A stretch of 64,000 bases of DNA from GCA-2683135 sp964507445 (GCA_964507445.1 CAZDQF010000017.1:46647-110646); one strand, 5' to 3'; shown: positions 18,127 to 31,120, counted from the first letter of the stretch. Made by a program: numbers and translations. Notes: a model not told the origin generated them from the letters alone.

Positions 18127-20159
18127 CGGCGTCTCCCAGGGAAGCCATCGAGCTCGCCGCCGAGCGATTCAGCGATCCGCCTCCACTCCGGACGCGTCTT
18201 CCCCGAACCGGTGAGCCCCTTCTCGATCAGCTCGTGCCAGTGGCAGTCCGCACAACCTTCCGGGTCGCTCCGGGACGCCTGCCGCGCGCCCCTGTGATAG
18301 CCGTTGCGCTCGTACTTCATGTCCGCATGGACCAGCACGTCCTCCCGGACGTTGAACACGGCCGCGCCGGGCAGGTGGCAGGTGCCGCACTTCTGTTCCG
18401 CCGGATAGGGGTGCCACTGAGCCCCGGCGACGCCCGTCACCCGGACCCGGAAATCGCTCACCGCGACGTCCGCCTCGGGGCCGTCAGGGCCGTGGCAACG
18501 GGCGCAGGACTGGACGTAGTCCCTCCCCTTGTCCGCGCAGATCTCCGGACGCTCGCCGTGGTCGTGGCACGCCGAGCAGTCCATGGCGCCGGGCAGGGTC
18601 CCGACCCCTGGCGCCCCTCCCTGCGCCGGCACGTGGCAGGACACGCAACCGTCCTCGAGGAGCGGGTCTCTCAACGCCTTCGCCGTCATGTGGACGTCGT
18701 GGGGGAACGTCGGCACCCTGCGAGGAGCCACCGTCTCCTCGCTCCGGATCACGCTCAGCTCGCCGCCCTTGTGACACTCTCCGCACGCCTTGTCGGAGTA
18801 GAGGCTCAGGTCCTCGGGCCGGGTCGACCCCGTGATGTCGCCGTGGCAGGCCACACAGTCCTGGTTGGTGGGGTTCGGCGGCAGGTGGGTGTCATGAGAG
18901 AACGCCTTGCCGCTGATACGAGAGGGCAGCCCGCCCTCGATCCTGGCCCGATGGCACTTGCGACAGTCTTCCCCCTGCACCAGCTTCCCGCCCCGGCGGG
19001 TGATCATGGGGTGGTCGTGGCTGGTCACGGCGAACCCCACCGGCCGGGTCCGCGACACCTCCACCTGGGGGCGGAGAGTCTTCATGGGGCCGTCGCCGAA
19101 GGCGTGGCACGGCGCGCAGCTCTCCACCTTGCCGTGGTCGTCGATTCCCTGGGCGTCCCGCACCGCCAGCGGGTTGTCCTCGAGGCGGTCGTGGCATTCC
19201 GCGCAGGCGCTGTAACGGCGCTCCCGGAACTTGCTCTGCAGCCCGTAGGTGCGGCCTTCCTCCGCCGGCTCGTGGCAGGCGAGGCACCCCTTGGAGCGCA
19301 ACGCCGGGTCCTTGTTCAGCGCATCCGCGTCCATGTGAGGACCGTGGGGGAAGGTCCCCAACAGGACACACTCGTGAGCAGCGCGTTCCAGCTGCTCGGG
19401 CCCCAGCAGTCCCTCCCCCGACCGGTCCTTGTGACAGTCGGCGCAAGAGTCCAGCTTCACCATGGAGGGGCCGATGGCGGCGCCTGGGTCCGTGAGGAGA
19501 TCGCCGTGGCATGTCCCGCACGCCGCCGCGTCCGCGCCGCTGCCCGCGGGCAGGTGCTCATCGTGGCGAAACGCCGCGGGCCGAGGGCCCGTCGCCTTGC
19601 CGAGGTAGGCGTTCAGTCCATCGACGAATTCGACGTTCTTCGTCCCCGACGGGTCGGCGTCGATGGCGTTCGCACCCTCCGGATCGTGACACTCGAAGCA
19701 GGTGTGCCACCCGGGCCGGAACTTGATGTCACCGCGCCTGCCCAGATCATCCGGGCGTCCGGAAGCCCCCTCGTGGCATCGCTTGCAGTCGTAGGCCGCA
19801 TGGGACCAGTGCCTGAACGGACGCCCGTCAGCGCGGAGCACGTCCAGGTCTTCCAGGAACGACGGACTCGTGTCCTCTCGGTCGAGCTCCAGGGCTGGGG
19901 CGCCTCCGCCGCTGCTGTGGCAGGCGTCGCACACCTGCTGCGGGTCCCGGGTCTCGGTCTCGCTCTTGTAGAGATGGCAGCCCCGACAATCCCTGGCGTA
20001 TTCGCTGCCGCCCTCCTGGCGCCAGCCCGCACGGACGTGGTCCGCGTGTCGAAACGGCTTGCTGGTCGACGGCGGCGAGTCGCTCCGCTCGTTGGAGGAC
20101 GGCACCATCAGGACGAGCTGGGCGGTGGTCACAACCGCCAGGGCCAGAGACCGTCCCAT
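18123..20159 (-). CDS. periplasmic 17-haem cytochrome c
   Basis: A 678-residue protein beginning with a signal peptide (MGRSLALAVVTTAQLVLMVP); the ATG at 20159 lies two bases after the stop of the FHA gene. I count 17 CxxCH motifs spread along its length, from DCRGCH near the N-terminus to GCADCHWHE near the C-terminus. Repeated FxHDxHL-type spacers (FRHDEHLPAG, FSHDTHLPP, FPHDVHM) supply likely distal His ligands. This resembles c3/c7 or NrfB/MtrA-like elongated wires. There is no lipobox or further membrane helix, so it is soluble in the periplasm. It probably carries electrons between the inner-membrane cytochrome b and the outer-membrane proteins encoded upstream. Confidence 0.88.
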   Translation of the reverse strand: MGRSLALAVVTTAQLVLMVPSSNERSDSPPSTSKPFRHADHVRAGWRQEGGSEYARDCRGCHLYKSETETRDPQQVCDACHSSGGGAPALELDREDTSPSFLEDLDVLRADGRPFRHWSHAAYDCKRCHEGASGRPDDLGRRGDIKFRPGWHTCFECHDPEGANAIDADPSGTKNVEFVDGLNAYLGKATGPRPAAFRHDEHLPAGSGADAAACGTCHGDLLTDPGAAIGPSMVKLDSCADCHKDRSGEGLLGPEQLERAAHECVLLGTFPHGPHMDADALNKDPALRSKGCLACHEPAEEGRTYGLQSKFRERRYSACAECHDRLEDNPLAVRDAQGIDDHGKVESCAPCHAFGDGPMKTLRPQVEVSRTRPVGFAVTSHDHPMITRRGGKLVQGEDCRKCHRARIEGGLPSRISGKAFSHDTHLPPNPTNQDCVACHGDITGSTRPEDLSLYSDKACGECHKGGELSVIRSEETVAPRRVPTFPHDVHMTAKALRDPLLEDGCVSCHVPAQGGAPGVGTLPGAMDCSACHDHGERPEICADKGRDYVQSCARCHGPDGPEADVAVSDFRVRVTGVAGAQWHPYPAEQKCGTCHLPGAAVFNVREDVLVHADMKYERNGYHRGARQASRSDPEGCADCHWHELIEKGLTGSGKTRPEWRRIAESLGGELDGFPGRRR

Positions 20160-20161
20160 GG

Positions 20162-21673
20162 TCACGCGCCGATCCCCAGCACCGCCGGGAACCAGAAGAA
20201 CAGCACCACGAGGACGACGAGTAGAAGCGCGAGCGCCACGACCGCGACCTTCAGCCCTGCGCCGCCACCGCTCTGCTGCCGCATGACGCTCAGGAACGGA
20301 GCCTTCGCCATGGCATCGCACCACTGAGCCACCGTCACCCGACCCGACAACAGCAGCGCCTCGCCCGGGTGCTCCGAATCCGATGCCGCCTCTGCGCTCA
20401 CCCGCTTCATGGCCGACGCGCTCACCACGTCCTCCGCCGAGAGGATCTCCAACGCATCATGCCAACTCTGAACGGAGACGCGGTTCCCGCCGCTGCCCAC
20501 GTCCGCGACCCAGAGCGCGTCCACGGTTCCGAACCGGACATGGGTGTCCGGATGGAGCTCTCGAGGCTGATCCGGCATCACCCGATCGGGACCCAAGAAC
20601 GTGCCGTTGCGGCTGTCCAGATCGTGCAGGAAGAACCGCCCACCCTGGAACCGGATCCGGGCGTGGGTCGAGGAGACCGCGTCGTGAGACAACCGGCAAT
20701 GGACACCCTTCTCCTGGTCGTCACTCCTCCCCACCACGACGTTGGGGCCGGAGATATCAAACCGGGTTCGGATGGCCTCCGTGGCGATGATCAACCGGGC
20801 GTTCGCAACCCGGAACGCCGCCATCTCCGCCAGCCCCGCCGCAGCACCCGCCTCCGCCAGCGCTTGACCGACGCCATGAGCGAACACGGTCCGCGGTTCG
20901 GACGGGGCCGGGCGAGGCTCCTCCGCTTCCGCCTCCTTGGCCGCCGCTTCCTTCGCCGCAGCTTCCTTGGCCGCCGCCTCCTTGGCCGCCGCCTCCTTGG
21001 CCGCCGCCTCCTTGGCCGCCGCTTCCTTGGCCGCCGCTTCCTTGGCCGCCGCCTCCTTGGCCGCAGCTTCCTTGGCCGCAGCTTCCTTGGCCGCAGCTTC
21101 CTTGGCCGCCGCTTCCTTGGCCGCCGCTTCCTTCGCCGCCGCTTCCTTCGCTGCCGCTTCCTTCGCCGCCGCTTCCTTCGCCGCCGCTTCCTTGGCCGCC
21201 GCTTCCTTGGCCGCCGCTTCCCTGGCCTTCTCTGCTTCGAGGCTCCGGATCTTCTCTGCCGCCAACCTCGCCTGTTCGGCCGCCGCTCGCGCCTGCTCAG
21301 CGACCGCACCGGGCAGCGTGCTCTGCTCGGCGAAGGCGAGCTCCGCTGCGCTGCCCGTCCCCTCCTGAGGCCCACCCGACACGACGATCGTGGTTCGGCC
21401 GATGGTGAGAGTCAGCCCACAGCGGATGGGGTAGGACTCGCCATCGCTGAGGATGGGGCCGGACTCAATGAGGGTCTTGTTCGTGCTACCACAATCCAGA
21501 ATCGCGAGGCCACCGTCGACGCCCTCGGCGAACTTGGCGTGAAACGCCGACGCCTTCGCATCATCAAGAACGAGGTCGTTGCTCGGATGACGTCCTACTC
21601 GAAGACCGGCGTGACACGGGACGGTCCTCGGTGCCTTGTCGGGCTCCTCAACCCGCAATTCCCACTTGCTCAT
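20162..21673 (-). CDS. double-FHA tail-anchored protein with (EAAAK)19 helical spacer
   Basis: A 503-residue protein. FHA domain 1 (~1-100) has GLRVGRHPSNDLVLDD and a degenerate SxxH/NG pair (ASAFHAKF, GSTNKT). A coiled, charged stretch leads to 19 perfect EAAAK units at residues 152-246. FHA domain 2 (~288-385) has canonical residues in GRSDDQ, SSTHARIRF and DSRNGTFLG. The C-terminus is one hydrophobic helix (~480-500) ending FFWFPAVLGIGA, so a tail-anchored cytoplasmic protein is likely. EAAAK tracts form rigid single helices; 95 residues would extend about 14 nm. It sits inside the cytochrome cluster and may scaffold or sense phosphorylated partners. It is not a redox protein itself. Confidence 0.87.
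   Translation of the reverse strand: MSKWELRVEEPDKAPRTVPCHAGLRVGRHPSNDLVLDDAKASAFHAKFAEGVDGGLAILDCGSTNKTLIESGPILSDGESYPIRCGLTLTIGRTTIVVSGGPQEGTGSAAELAFAEQSTLPGAVAEQARAAAEQARLAAEKIRSLEAEKAREAAAKEAAAKEAAAKEAAAKEAAAKEAAAKEAAAKEAAAKEAAAKEAAAKEAAAKEAAAKEAAAKEAAAKEAAAKEAAAKEAAAKEAAAKEAAAKEAEAEEPRPAPSEPRTVFAHGVGQALAEAGAAAGLAEMAAFRVANARLIIATEAIRTRFDISGPNVVVGRSDDQEKGVHCRLSHDAVSSTHARIRFQGGRFFLHDLDSRNGTFLGPDRVMPDQPRELHPDTHVRFGTVDALWVADVGSGGNRVSVQSWHDALEILSAEDVVSASAMKRVSAEAASDSEHPGEALLLSGRVTVAQWCDAMAKAPFLSVMRQQSGGGAGLKVAVVALALLLVVLVVLFFWFPAVLGIGA
20936..21220 (-). repeat. 15-bp tandem repeat, 19 units, encoding EAAAK
   Basis: Nineteen contiguous 15-bp units with consensus GAAGCGGCGGCCAAG on the minus strand encode 19 perfect EAAAK pentapeptides. 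Units differ only at synonymous positions (GAA/GAG, GCG/GCC/GCT/GCA), so the peptide is conserved while the DNA has drifted. This suggests selection on the protein helix rather than very recent slippage. Confidence 0.97.
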
Positions 21674-21723
21674 GGTGCTCGGTAATCCCCGCTTGTTTGC
21701 GGGTATGGTAGCGCATGGTGGGA

Positions 21724-25584
<3,861 letters not shown>

Positions 25585-25596
25585 CTTCCGACTCCC

Positions 25597-27522
25597 CTAC
25601 CAGGTGAACGTGAGCTCAGCGAACGCGTGCCACAGCAGATCGTCGCTCTCGTAGATCTTCCGCAACCCACCGCCGGGCCTGAGCACAGAGCCACCGAAGG
25701 TGAAGATGATGTTGTTGGTCAACAGCGGCCGGTACTGGACCCCCATGAGGGCCTCCACGCCGATGTCACGGGGGATCTCCTCCAGCTCCACCAACGTCTC
25801 CAGCGGGTTGGTGGTGGCGAAGCGCAGCCCCTGAATCGCGGCCGTCATCTTCACCGTCGGGGTGAGCTCGATGTCCGTGCCGATGCCGTAGATGGCGATG
25901 CCCGGATTGACGAACGCCGCCTGCCCCTCGAACTTGGACGCCTGCAGGTCCGCCAGCGGGCTCAGCCTGTTGGTCAGGAAGGTCCCGAACAGGGGCACCG
26001 CCTGACGGTTCCAGTAGGAGAACTCGCCGCCGGCGAAGTTGGGAGCGTCCACGATGGCGTCGAATCCGCCGCCCTTGCCGTCTCGCGCGTCGTGGTCGCC
26101 AGACCCGTAGAACACGTAGGCCTTGAGCCGGAACCAGTCCCAGTCATAGGAGACCTCCACGGCCGCCAGCTGCGCGTCGATGTCGATCTCCCGCGCGGCG
26201 ATGGGGTCTTCCGTGTCGTGCCCCCAGACCTGGTAGACGGCCCCCGTGAGGTTGAAGCGTCCGATGTGGCCGTCGAACGCCCACCCCAGGTAGTAGGTGT
26301 CGATCTCGTGCTCCTGGAAGCTCCCGATGGGGGTCGGTCGCGTCAGGAAGTCGTTGTCGTTGAAGTGGACCCCGCCGCCGTCGTGGCTCCAATGGAACGA
26401 CAGCTCCTGATTGAATCCCTTGAAGGGGAAGTCGAAGCGGTAGACGTTGGCGATCAGCACCTCCTGGTTGCGATCATCGAACGTGTTGAGCTCCGAGTTG
26501 GTGTTCTTCTCCAGCAGGTGGAAGTAGGCCAGGTTGTACTGCCACTTGTTGTCGTCCGCGTTGCCGAAGATCCGGGCGCCCAGATTCACGTCGTCAAAGA
26601 TGAAGCCTCGGAAGTCACTCCGAAACTCGAGGATCCCCGCCTCGAAAGACAAGAAGTCGTAGCGGTCGTTCCAGTCCAGCAGGTGGATCTCGATGAACGC
26701 TTCTTCCAGCGCGATGTCGTCGGTCAGGCGATCCGTGCCCTGCCCGGGGTTGATGTTGACCCCGCCGGTCTCTTCCAGGTTCAGGTAGGTGACGTTGGCG
26801 GCGAGGACCGCCTTCAACCGCCAGTCCACGGGCTTGAAGAACTGCTGGCCCTTGAAGATGTCGATCTCCAGGGCGGTGATGTTCAGGAGGAAGTCCTGGT
26901 TCCCGTCACCGAAGAAGGGCTCGTTGTTGGGAACGGGGCCGGTGTTCCCGGTGCCGATGGGCACCTTGCGCGTCTCCAGGATGGAGAAGCTCTCCAGCTC
27001 CAGGGAGAGGAACACGTCATCGCCGATGATGGGGTAGTCCCCCTTCAGCGTGTTCAGGTTGTACGGGTCGAGGGAGCTCTTCCCCTTGTTGATCACGTAG
27101 GCGGGGTTGAACAGGGGGACCGGGTCAATGGCCCAGCGATCAGGCATGGGCTCGAAGTGACGCGGCTTCTCCTGGGGAGCGGTCACCGGCTTGCTCTCGG
27201 CGACGGTCACCGGCTTGCTCTCGGCGACGGCCACCGGCTTGCTCTCGGCGACGGCCACCAGCTTGCTCTCGGCGACGGCCACCGGCTTGCTCTCGGCGAC
27301 GGCCACCGGCTTGCTCTCGGCGACGGCCACCGGCTTGCTCGACGCCACCGGACGGTCAACCGCCACGGGGTCCGACCCAACCCGCGAGCCCACCATGGTC
27401 GGCTCAGGATGCGGAGGGTCCTCCGGCGGGGGCCGGTGCCCAGCGCTGGAGCAGGCCGCAACCAACAACACGCAACCCCCAAGGCACGACCGCCCCAGGA
27501 ATCTCCGCGAGCTTGTATCCAT
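25597..27522 (-). CDS. lipobox-bearing beta-barrel/porin-like protein with SKPVAVAE repeats
   Basis: A 641-residue protein and the first gene of the electron-transfer cluster. The N-terminus has a signal with a lipobox-like LLVAAC. Residues ~60-115 hold seven imperfect copies of SKPVAVAE. The remainder is rich in alternating aromatic/hydrophobic beta-strands (FLSLELESFSILETR, WFRLKAYVFYGSG), Asp/Asn-rich turns, and ends in the barrel-like signature ELTFTW with a terminal aromatic. This suggests an outer-membrane barrel of the alginate-export/porin kind. A strong AAAGGAGAG ribosome site lies just before the ATG. Next to a multihaem lipoprotein, it could be the sheath of a porin-cytochrome conduit, although its sequence does not recognisably match MtrB. 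A plain solute porin is the alternative. Confidence 0.78.
   Translation of the reverse strand: MDTSSRRFLGRSCLGGCVLLVAACSSAGHRPPPEDPPHPEPTMVGSRVGSDPVAVDRPVASSKPVAVAESKPVAVAESKPVAVAESKLVAVAESKPVAVAESKPVTVAESKPVTAPQEKPRHFEPMPDRWAIDPVPLFNPAYVINKGKSSLDPYNLNTLKGDYPIIGDDVFLSLELESFSILETRKVPIGTGNTGPVPNNEPFFGDGNQDFLLNITALEIDIFKGQQFFKPVDWRLKAVLAANVTYLNLEETGGVNINPGQGTDRLTDDIALEEAFIEIHLLDWNDRYDFLSFEAGILEFRSDFRGFIFDDVNLGARIFGNADDNKWQYNLAYFHLLEKNTNSELNTFDDRNQEVLIANVYRFDFPFKGFNQELSFHWSHDGGGVHFNDNDFLTRPTPIGSFQEHEIDTYYLGWAFDGHIGRFNLTGAVYQVWGHDTEDPIAAREIDIDAQLAAVEVSYDWDWFRLKAYVFYGSGDHDARDGKGGGFDAIVDAPNFAGGEFSYWNRQAVPLFGTFLTNRLSPLADLQASKFEGQAAFVNPGIAIYGIGTDIELTPTVKMTAAIQGLRFATTNPLETLVELEEIPRDIGVEALMGVQYRPLLTNNIIFTFGGSVLRPGGGLRKIYESDDLLWHAFAELTFTW
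27178..27342 (-). repeat. 24-bp tandem repeat, about 7 units, encoding SKPVAVAE
   Basis: Seven near-identical 24-bp units on the minus strand encode SKPVAVAE with drift to SKLVAVAE, SKPVTVAE and SKPVTAPQ at the edges. Unlike the EAAAK array, the central units are almost identical at DNA level. This implies recent expansion or contraction, and length polymorphism between strains is expected. Confidence 0.95.
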
Positions 27523-27601
27523 GGCCCCTCTCTCCTTTGGCCGCCCCGGCTCTGGTCACCGCAGGTCCTCGCAGGAACACGGATGCGCCCCGGGCCTGCA
27601 C

Positions 27602-27630
27602 AAGCTAATTCCGCGGCTGCCCCCCGTCAA
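27602..27630 (-). promoter_or_regulatory. putative sigma-70-type promoter of the cytochrome cluster
   Basis: On the minus strand TTGACG (27630-27625) is separated by exactly 17 bases from TAGCTT (27607-27602), about 80 bases upstream of the beta-barrel ATG. It lies in the 211-base divergent gap shared with the GlcG-like gene. All seven cluster genes downstream are on the same strand with gaps of at most 50 bases, so this could drive the whole unit. Confidence 0.45.
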
Positions 27631-27733
27631 AGAGAACCGGTCGGCCGCGTCCTGCCGCAGTGGCGCACGGCGGGTGCTTGGCATAGCCTGTAGCCGTCGC
27701 AGGCAGGAGGAACCAAGAGGGGGATTCTGAGCG

Positions 27734-29464
27734 ATGAGAGAGAACTGCGTCCTGATCCGGCCGGCGGTCACCGTGCTGCTGATGCTGTGCCTCGGCACCA
27801 CCCTCGGTTGCGGAGGCGCCGGCGGAGATGTGCCCGGGCAGTTGTTCTCCCCCGACTTCGGGACCGTAGATCCCCTGACGGCGGCGGACGTTCAGCTCAT
27901 CGTCGAACGCGCGGTCGCCTCCATCGCGGCTCCCGATTTCCACGTGGCGGTCGTGGACCGACGCGGATTTCCTCTCGCCGCGTTCAGCACCGCCGGCCCC
28001 GCCATCACCGACGAGGCGAACATCGCCCTGAGCCTCGCCCGCACCACGGCGTTCTTCTCCAACAGCCAGGCGCCGTTGACGTCGCGCACGGTCCAGGCCA
28101 TCTCCACCTTCCACTTCCCGGCCACCTTCGGCAACGCCTTCGTACCCTCGGTCTGTCCCACCTCGGGGGTCGCCGGGTGCATGGACACGGCCATCGCTCC
28201 GCAGCAGGCCACCACCGGAGTGGACGGGACCCCGCAAGGGCCCCTGTGGCAGATCAACGCCACCAACCGGGGGGCTCCCATCGCCGATCCGGATGGGCTC
28301 CCCAACTTCAACCTCCCGGTACAGACCGTCCGCCCGACGTTCTTCAACCCGGGACAGCAGTACCCGCGGTCCACCAACCTGGACGGCACGTTCCCGAGCC
28401 CCGGCATCACGGTGCTGCCCGGAGCCGTCCCCCTGTACAAGGACAACCTGGAGGGGACCATGAAGCGGCTGGTGGGCGGCGTCGGTGTCTTCATCCGGCC
28501 CGGCGGCGCCGCCGCGGACCCGGACATCCTGGGGGCGGAGTTCGCCGCGTTGAGCGGAGCCACCGGCGTCCCCGCTGGGGGGCCCACAGACTTCCGTCTG
28601 CCGGGGGTCCCCAACACGGGCGCGGTCTACCTGAACGGCATCCTCCTGCCCAACGTGGAGCAGACCACCCTGCCCGCCGGCGCAGCGCCAGGGGCCCCGC
28701 CGCCACCGCCGGGTGACCCGCTCTGGATCGTGAACCCCATGGCCGGCGATGTCCCTGCCGACGGCTACCTCATCGGCCCCCGGGCCAGCATGGAACCCAA
28801 CGGGCCCACCCTCGCGGAGGTCATGCAGGTCATCGACCAGTGCCAGGCGACGGCGGACCTGAACCGCTCCGCCATCCGCCTTCCTCTGGGCAGCACCTCC
28901 AAGATCATCGCCACCGTGGTGGATACACGGGGCCTGATCCTCGCCCACTTCCGTATGGAGGACACCCTGACGGACGCCGTGGACGTGGTCCCCGCGAAGG
29001 CCCGCACCGTGGCCTACTACAGCCAACCCGGCGGTCCAGCGGCAGCGGATCAGTGGCCCGGGTTCCCCGTGGACCCGGTGAACGGGGTCGCCGTCACCAC
29101 CACAGCCCTCGGCTTCCTGTCCCAGCCCTACTACCCGCCGGGCATCAGCTCCTCCGGCGTCCAGGGCCCCCTGTTCCCGCGCGCCGTGGACAACCAGCTC
29201 CCCGTGCAGGCCACCCTCATGGGCGCCGCGCCGCCGGACCCGGGCTACCAGAACGGCCTGATCTTCTTCCCGGGGGCGGTCCCCCTCTACCGCAACGGGG
29301 TGCTCATCGGCGCCCTCGGGGTCTCCGGAGACGGGGTCGAGAACAACGACTTCATCGCCGCCGGAGGAGCGGTCTCCTTCGAGCCTCCCCCGGCCCTCCG
29401 GATCGACAACTTCTTCTTCGACGGGGTGCGGATCCCCTACCTGAAGTTCCCCACCAACCCCTGA
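27734..29464 (+). CDS. lipoprotein with two GlcG/HbpS-like (DUF336) domains
   Basis: A 576-residue lipoprotein (lipobox in LGTTLGCGG). Two GlcG/HbpS-like halves are seen: residues ~45-240 (LTAADVQLIVERAVASIA, VAVVDRRGFPLAAFS, ALSLARTTAFFSN) and ~360-550 (IATVVDTRGLILAHFRMED, VPAKARTVAYYSQPG, GVLIGALGVSGDGVENND). In this family HbpS binds haem and some proteins bind cobalamin or act in redox stress. It is transcribed divergently from the multihaem cluster across 211 bases. A role in haem handling for the cytochromes is therefore tempting but unproven. A Pro/Gly-rich linker joins the halves. Confidence 0.8.
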   Translation: MRENCVLIRPAVTVLLMLCLGTTLGCGGAGGDVPGQLFSPDFGTVDPLTAADVQLIVERAVASIAAPDFHVAVVDRRGFPLAAFSTAGPAITDEANIALSLARTTAFFSNSQAPLTSRTVQAISTFHFPATFGNAFVPSVCPTSGVAGCMDTAIAPQQATTGVDGTPQGPLWQINATNRGAPIADPDGLPNFNLPVQTVRPTFFNPGQQYPRSTNLDGTFPSPGITVLPGAVPLYKDNLEGTMKRLVGGVGVFIRPGGAAADPDILGAEFAALSGATGVPAGGPTDFRLPGVPNTGAVYLNGILLPNVEQTTLPAGAAPGAPPPPPGDPLWIVNPMAGDVPADGYLIGPRASMEPNGPTLAEVMQVIDQCQATADLNRSAIRLPLGSTSKIIATVVDTRGLILAHFRMEDTLTDAVDVVPAKARTVAYYSQPGGPAAADQWPGFPVDPVNGVAVTTTALGFLSQPYYPPGISSSGVQGPLFPRAVDNQLPVQATLMGAAPPDPGYQNGLIFFPGAVPLYRNGVLIGALGVSGDGVENNDFIAAGGAVSFEPPPALRIDNFFFDGVRIPYLKFPTNP

Positions 29465-29555
29465 CCCCGCCAGCGGGGACACGATGCGCCCCGCTGATTC
29501 TCCCCCTTGGCGACGGTGCTCCAGGTCCTAAAGTGACGGACACGGAGGCCGTCCC

Positions 29556-31076
29556 ATGAGAGATCTGCTCAGAGAGTTGGGTGTTGAAGAGGTCAGCCAC
29601 GGAGCCCACGACGGTGCCCGCTGGCTGGAGACCGATGGGGGCGATGAGCTCGTCTCCCACTGCCCGGCCACCGGGGAGCCCATCGGCAAGGTGATTCAGG
29701 CCAACGAGGCCACCTACGAGCGGCTCATGGAGCAGGCCCAGGAGGGGTTCCGCAAGTGGCGATCCATGCCCGCCCCCGCCCGGGGCGAGGTGGTGCGCCA
29801 GATCGGCAACGCCCTGCGGGAGAAGAAGGAGCCCCTGGGCCGGCTGGTCAGCCTGGAGATGGGCAAGATCTACACCGAGGGCCAGGGTGAGGTGCAGGAG
29901 ATGATCGACATCGCGGACTTCGCGGTGGGGCTCTCCAGGCAGCTCTACGGCCTCACCATGCAGAGCGAACGACCCGGTCACCGCATGTACGAACAGTGGC
30001 ACCCCCTCGGCGTCATCGGCATCGTCACCGCGTTCAACTTCCCCGTGGCGGTGTGGGCATGGAACGCCATGATCGCCGGCGCCTGCGGCGACGCCATGAT
30101 CTGGAAGCCCTCCTCCAAGACCCCCCTGTGCGCCGTCGCTACCCAGAAGATCATCGAGCCCATCGTCAAGGAGCACGGCATCGAAGGCGTGTTCTCCATG
30201 ATCATCGGTCGCGGCTCCTCCGTGGGCGAGAAGCTCATCAGCGATCGCCGGGTCCCCCTGGTCTCCGCCACCGGGTCCTGCCGCATGGGCAGACGCATCG
30301 GTGAGGTGGTCAGCAAGCGCCTGGGCCGCAGCCTCCTGGAGCTCGGCGGCAACAACGGCATCATCGTCATGGACGACGCGGACCCCGAGCTGGTGCTGCG
30401 CGCCGTCCTCTTCGGCGCCGTGGGCACCGCGGGACAACGCTGCACCTCCACCAGGCGCCTCTTCCTCCACGAGAAGATCCACGATCAGGTGCTGGACCGT
30501 CTGGGGAAGGCCTACGGTTCGGTGAAGATCGGCGATCCGCTGGACTCAGAGACCGTCATGGGTCCGCTCATCGACGACGGCGCGGTGAAGGAATACGAAG
30601 ACGCCATCACCCAGGCCGCGGATGAAGGCGGAGAGGTCCTGTGCGGAGGCTCGAGGGTCGGCGGCACCGGCAGCTACGTACGCCCCACCATCATCAAGGC
30701 CCACAAGGACATGAAGATCGTCCGCGAAGAGACCTTCGCCCCGATCCTCTACGTGTTCCGTATCCGGTCCTTCGACGAGGCCCTCGAGATCCACAACTCC
30801 GTGGACCAGGGCCTGTCATCCGCGGTGTTCACCAACAACCTGCTGACCGCCGAGCGCTGGCTCTCCCCGGCGGGCTCCGACTGCGGCATCGCCAACGTCA
30901 ACATCGGCACCTCGGGCGCCGAGATCGGCGGCGCCTTCGGCGGCGAGAAGGACACGGGCGGCGGACGGGAAGCAGGCTCCGACTCCTGGAAGACCTACAT
31001 GCGTCGCCAGACCGTCACCATCAACTACACGGACGACCTCCCCCTGGCCCAGGGGGTCAGCTTCGACGTCGACTGA
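29556..31076 (+). CDS. ALDH7-family aldehyde dehydrogenase (alpha-aminoadipate semialdehyde type)
   Basis: A 506-residue NAD-dependent aldehyde dehydrogenase. The catalytic Cys is in GTAGQRCTSTRR (C296), the general-base Glu in LLELGGNNGI (E262), and the oxyanion Asn in VTAFNFPVAVWAW. The C-terminal signature GGAFGGEKDTGGGREAGSD is characteristic of the antiquitin/AmaB branch that oxidises L-2-aminoadipate 6-semialdehyde in lysine catabolism. Piperideine or other semialdehydes are also possible. No other lysine-pathway gene is adjacent. It starts 91 bases after the lipoprotein gene and is followed by a strong hairpin. Confidence 0.9.
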   Translation: MRDLLRELGVEEVSHGAHDGARWLETDGGDELVSHCPATGEPIGKVIQANEATYERLMEQAQEGFRKWRSMPAPARGEVVRQIGNALREKKEPLGRLVSLEMGKIYTEGQGEVQEMIDIADFAVGLSRQLYGLTMQSERPGHRMYEQWHPLGVIGIVTAFNFPVAVWAWNAMIAGACGDAMIWKPSSKTPLCAVATQKIIEPIVKEHGIEGVFSMIIGRGSSVGEKLISDRRVPLVSATGSCRMGRRIGEVVSKRLGRSLLELGGNNGIIVMDDADPELVLRAVLFGAVGTAGQRCTSTRRLFLHEKIHDQVLDRLGKAYGSVKIGDPLDSETVMGPLIDDGAVKEYEDAITQAADEGGEVLCGGSRVGGTGSYVRPTIIKAHKDMKIVREETFAPILYVFRIRSFDEALEIHNSVDQGLSSAVFTNNLLTAERWLSPAGSDCGIANVNIGTSGAEIGGAFGGEKDTGGGREAGSDSWKTYMRRQTVTINYTDDLPLAQGVSFDVD

Positions 31077-31087
31077 CCCCGCGCCCC

Positions 31088-31120
31088 CCGCTGCCTCCCG
31101 GACCTGCGGTGAGGCAGCGG
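31088..31120 (+). terminator. 10-bp perfect stem after the ALDH7 gene
   Basis: CCGCTGCCTC and GAGGCAGCGG form a perfect 10-bp stem around a 13-base loop, starting 12 bases after the aldehyde dehydrogenase stop. No U-tract follows. It may terminate imperfectly or protect the 3' end of the transcript. Confidence 0.55.

Noticed and set aside
20936..21220. Short regular repeats suggestive of a CRISPR array
   Set aside because: Units are contiguous 15-mers without spacers and encode EAAAK in frame.
27178..27342. 24-bp repeats as a possible CRISPR or iteron array
   Set aside because: No spacers, in-frame peptide repeat inside a gene, and no cas or replication gene nearby.
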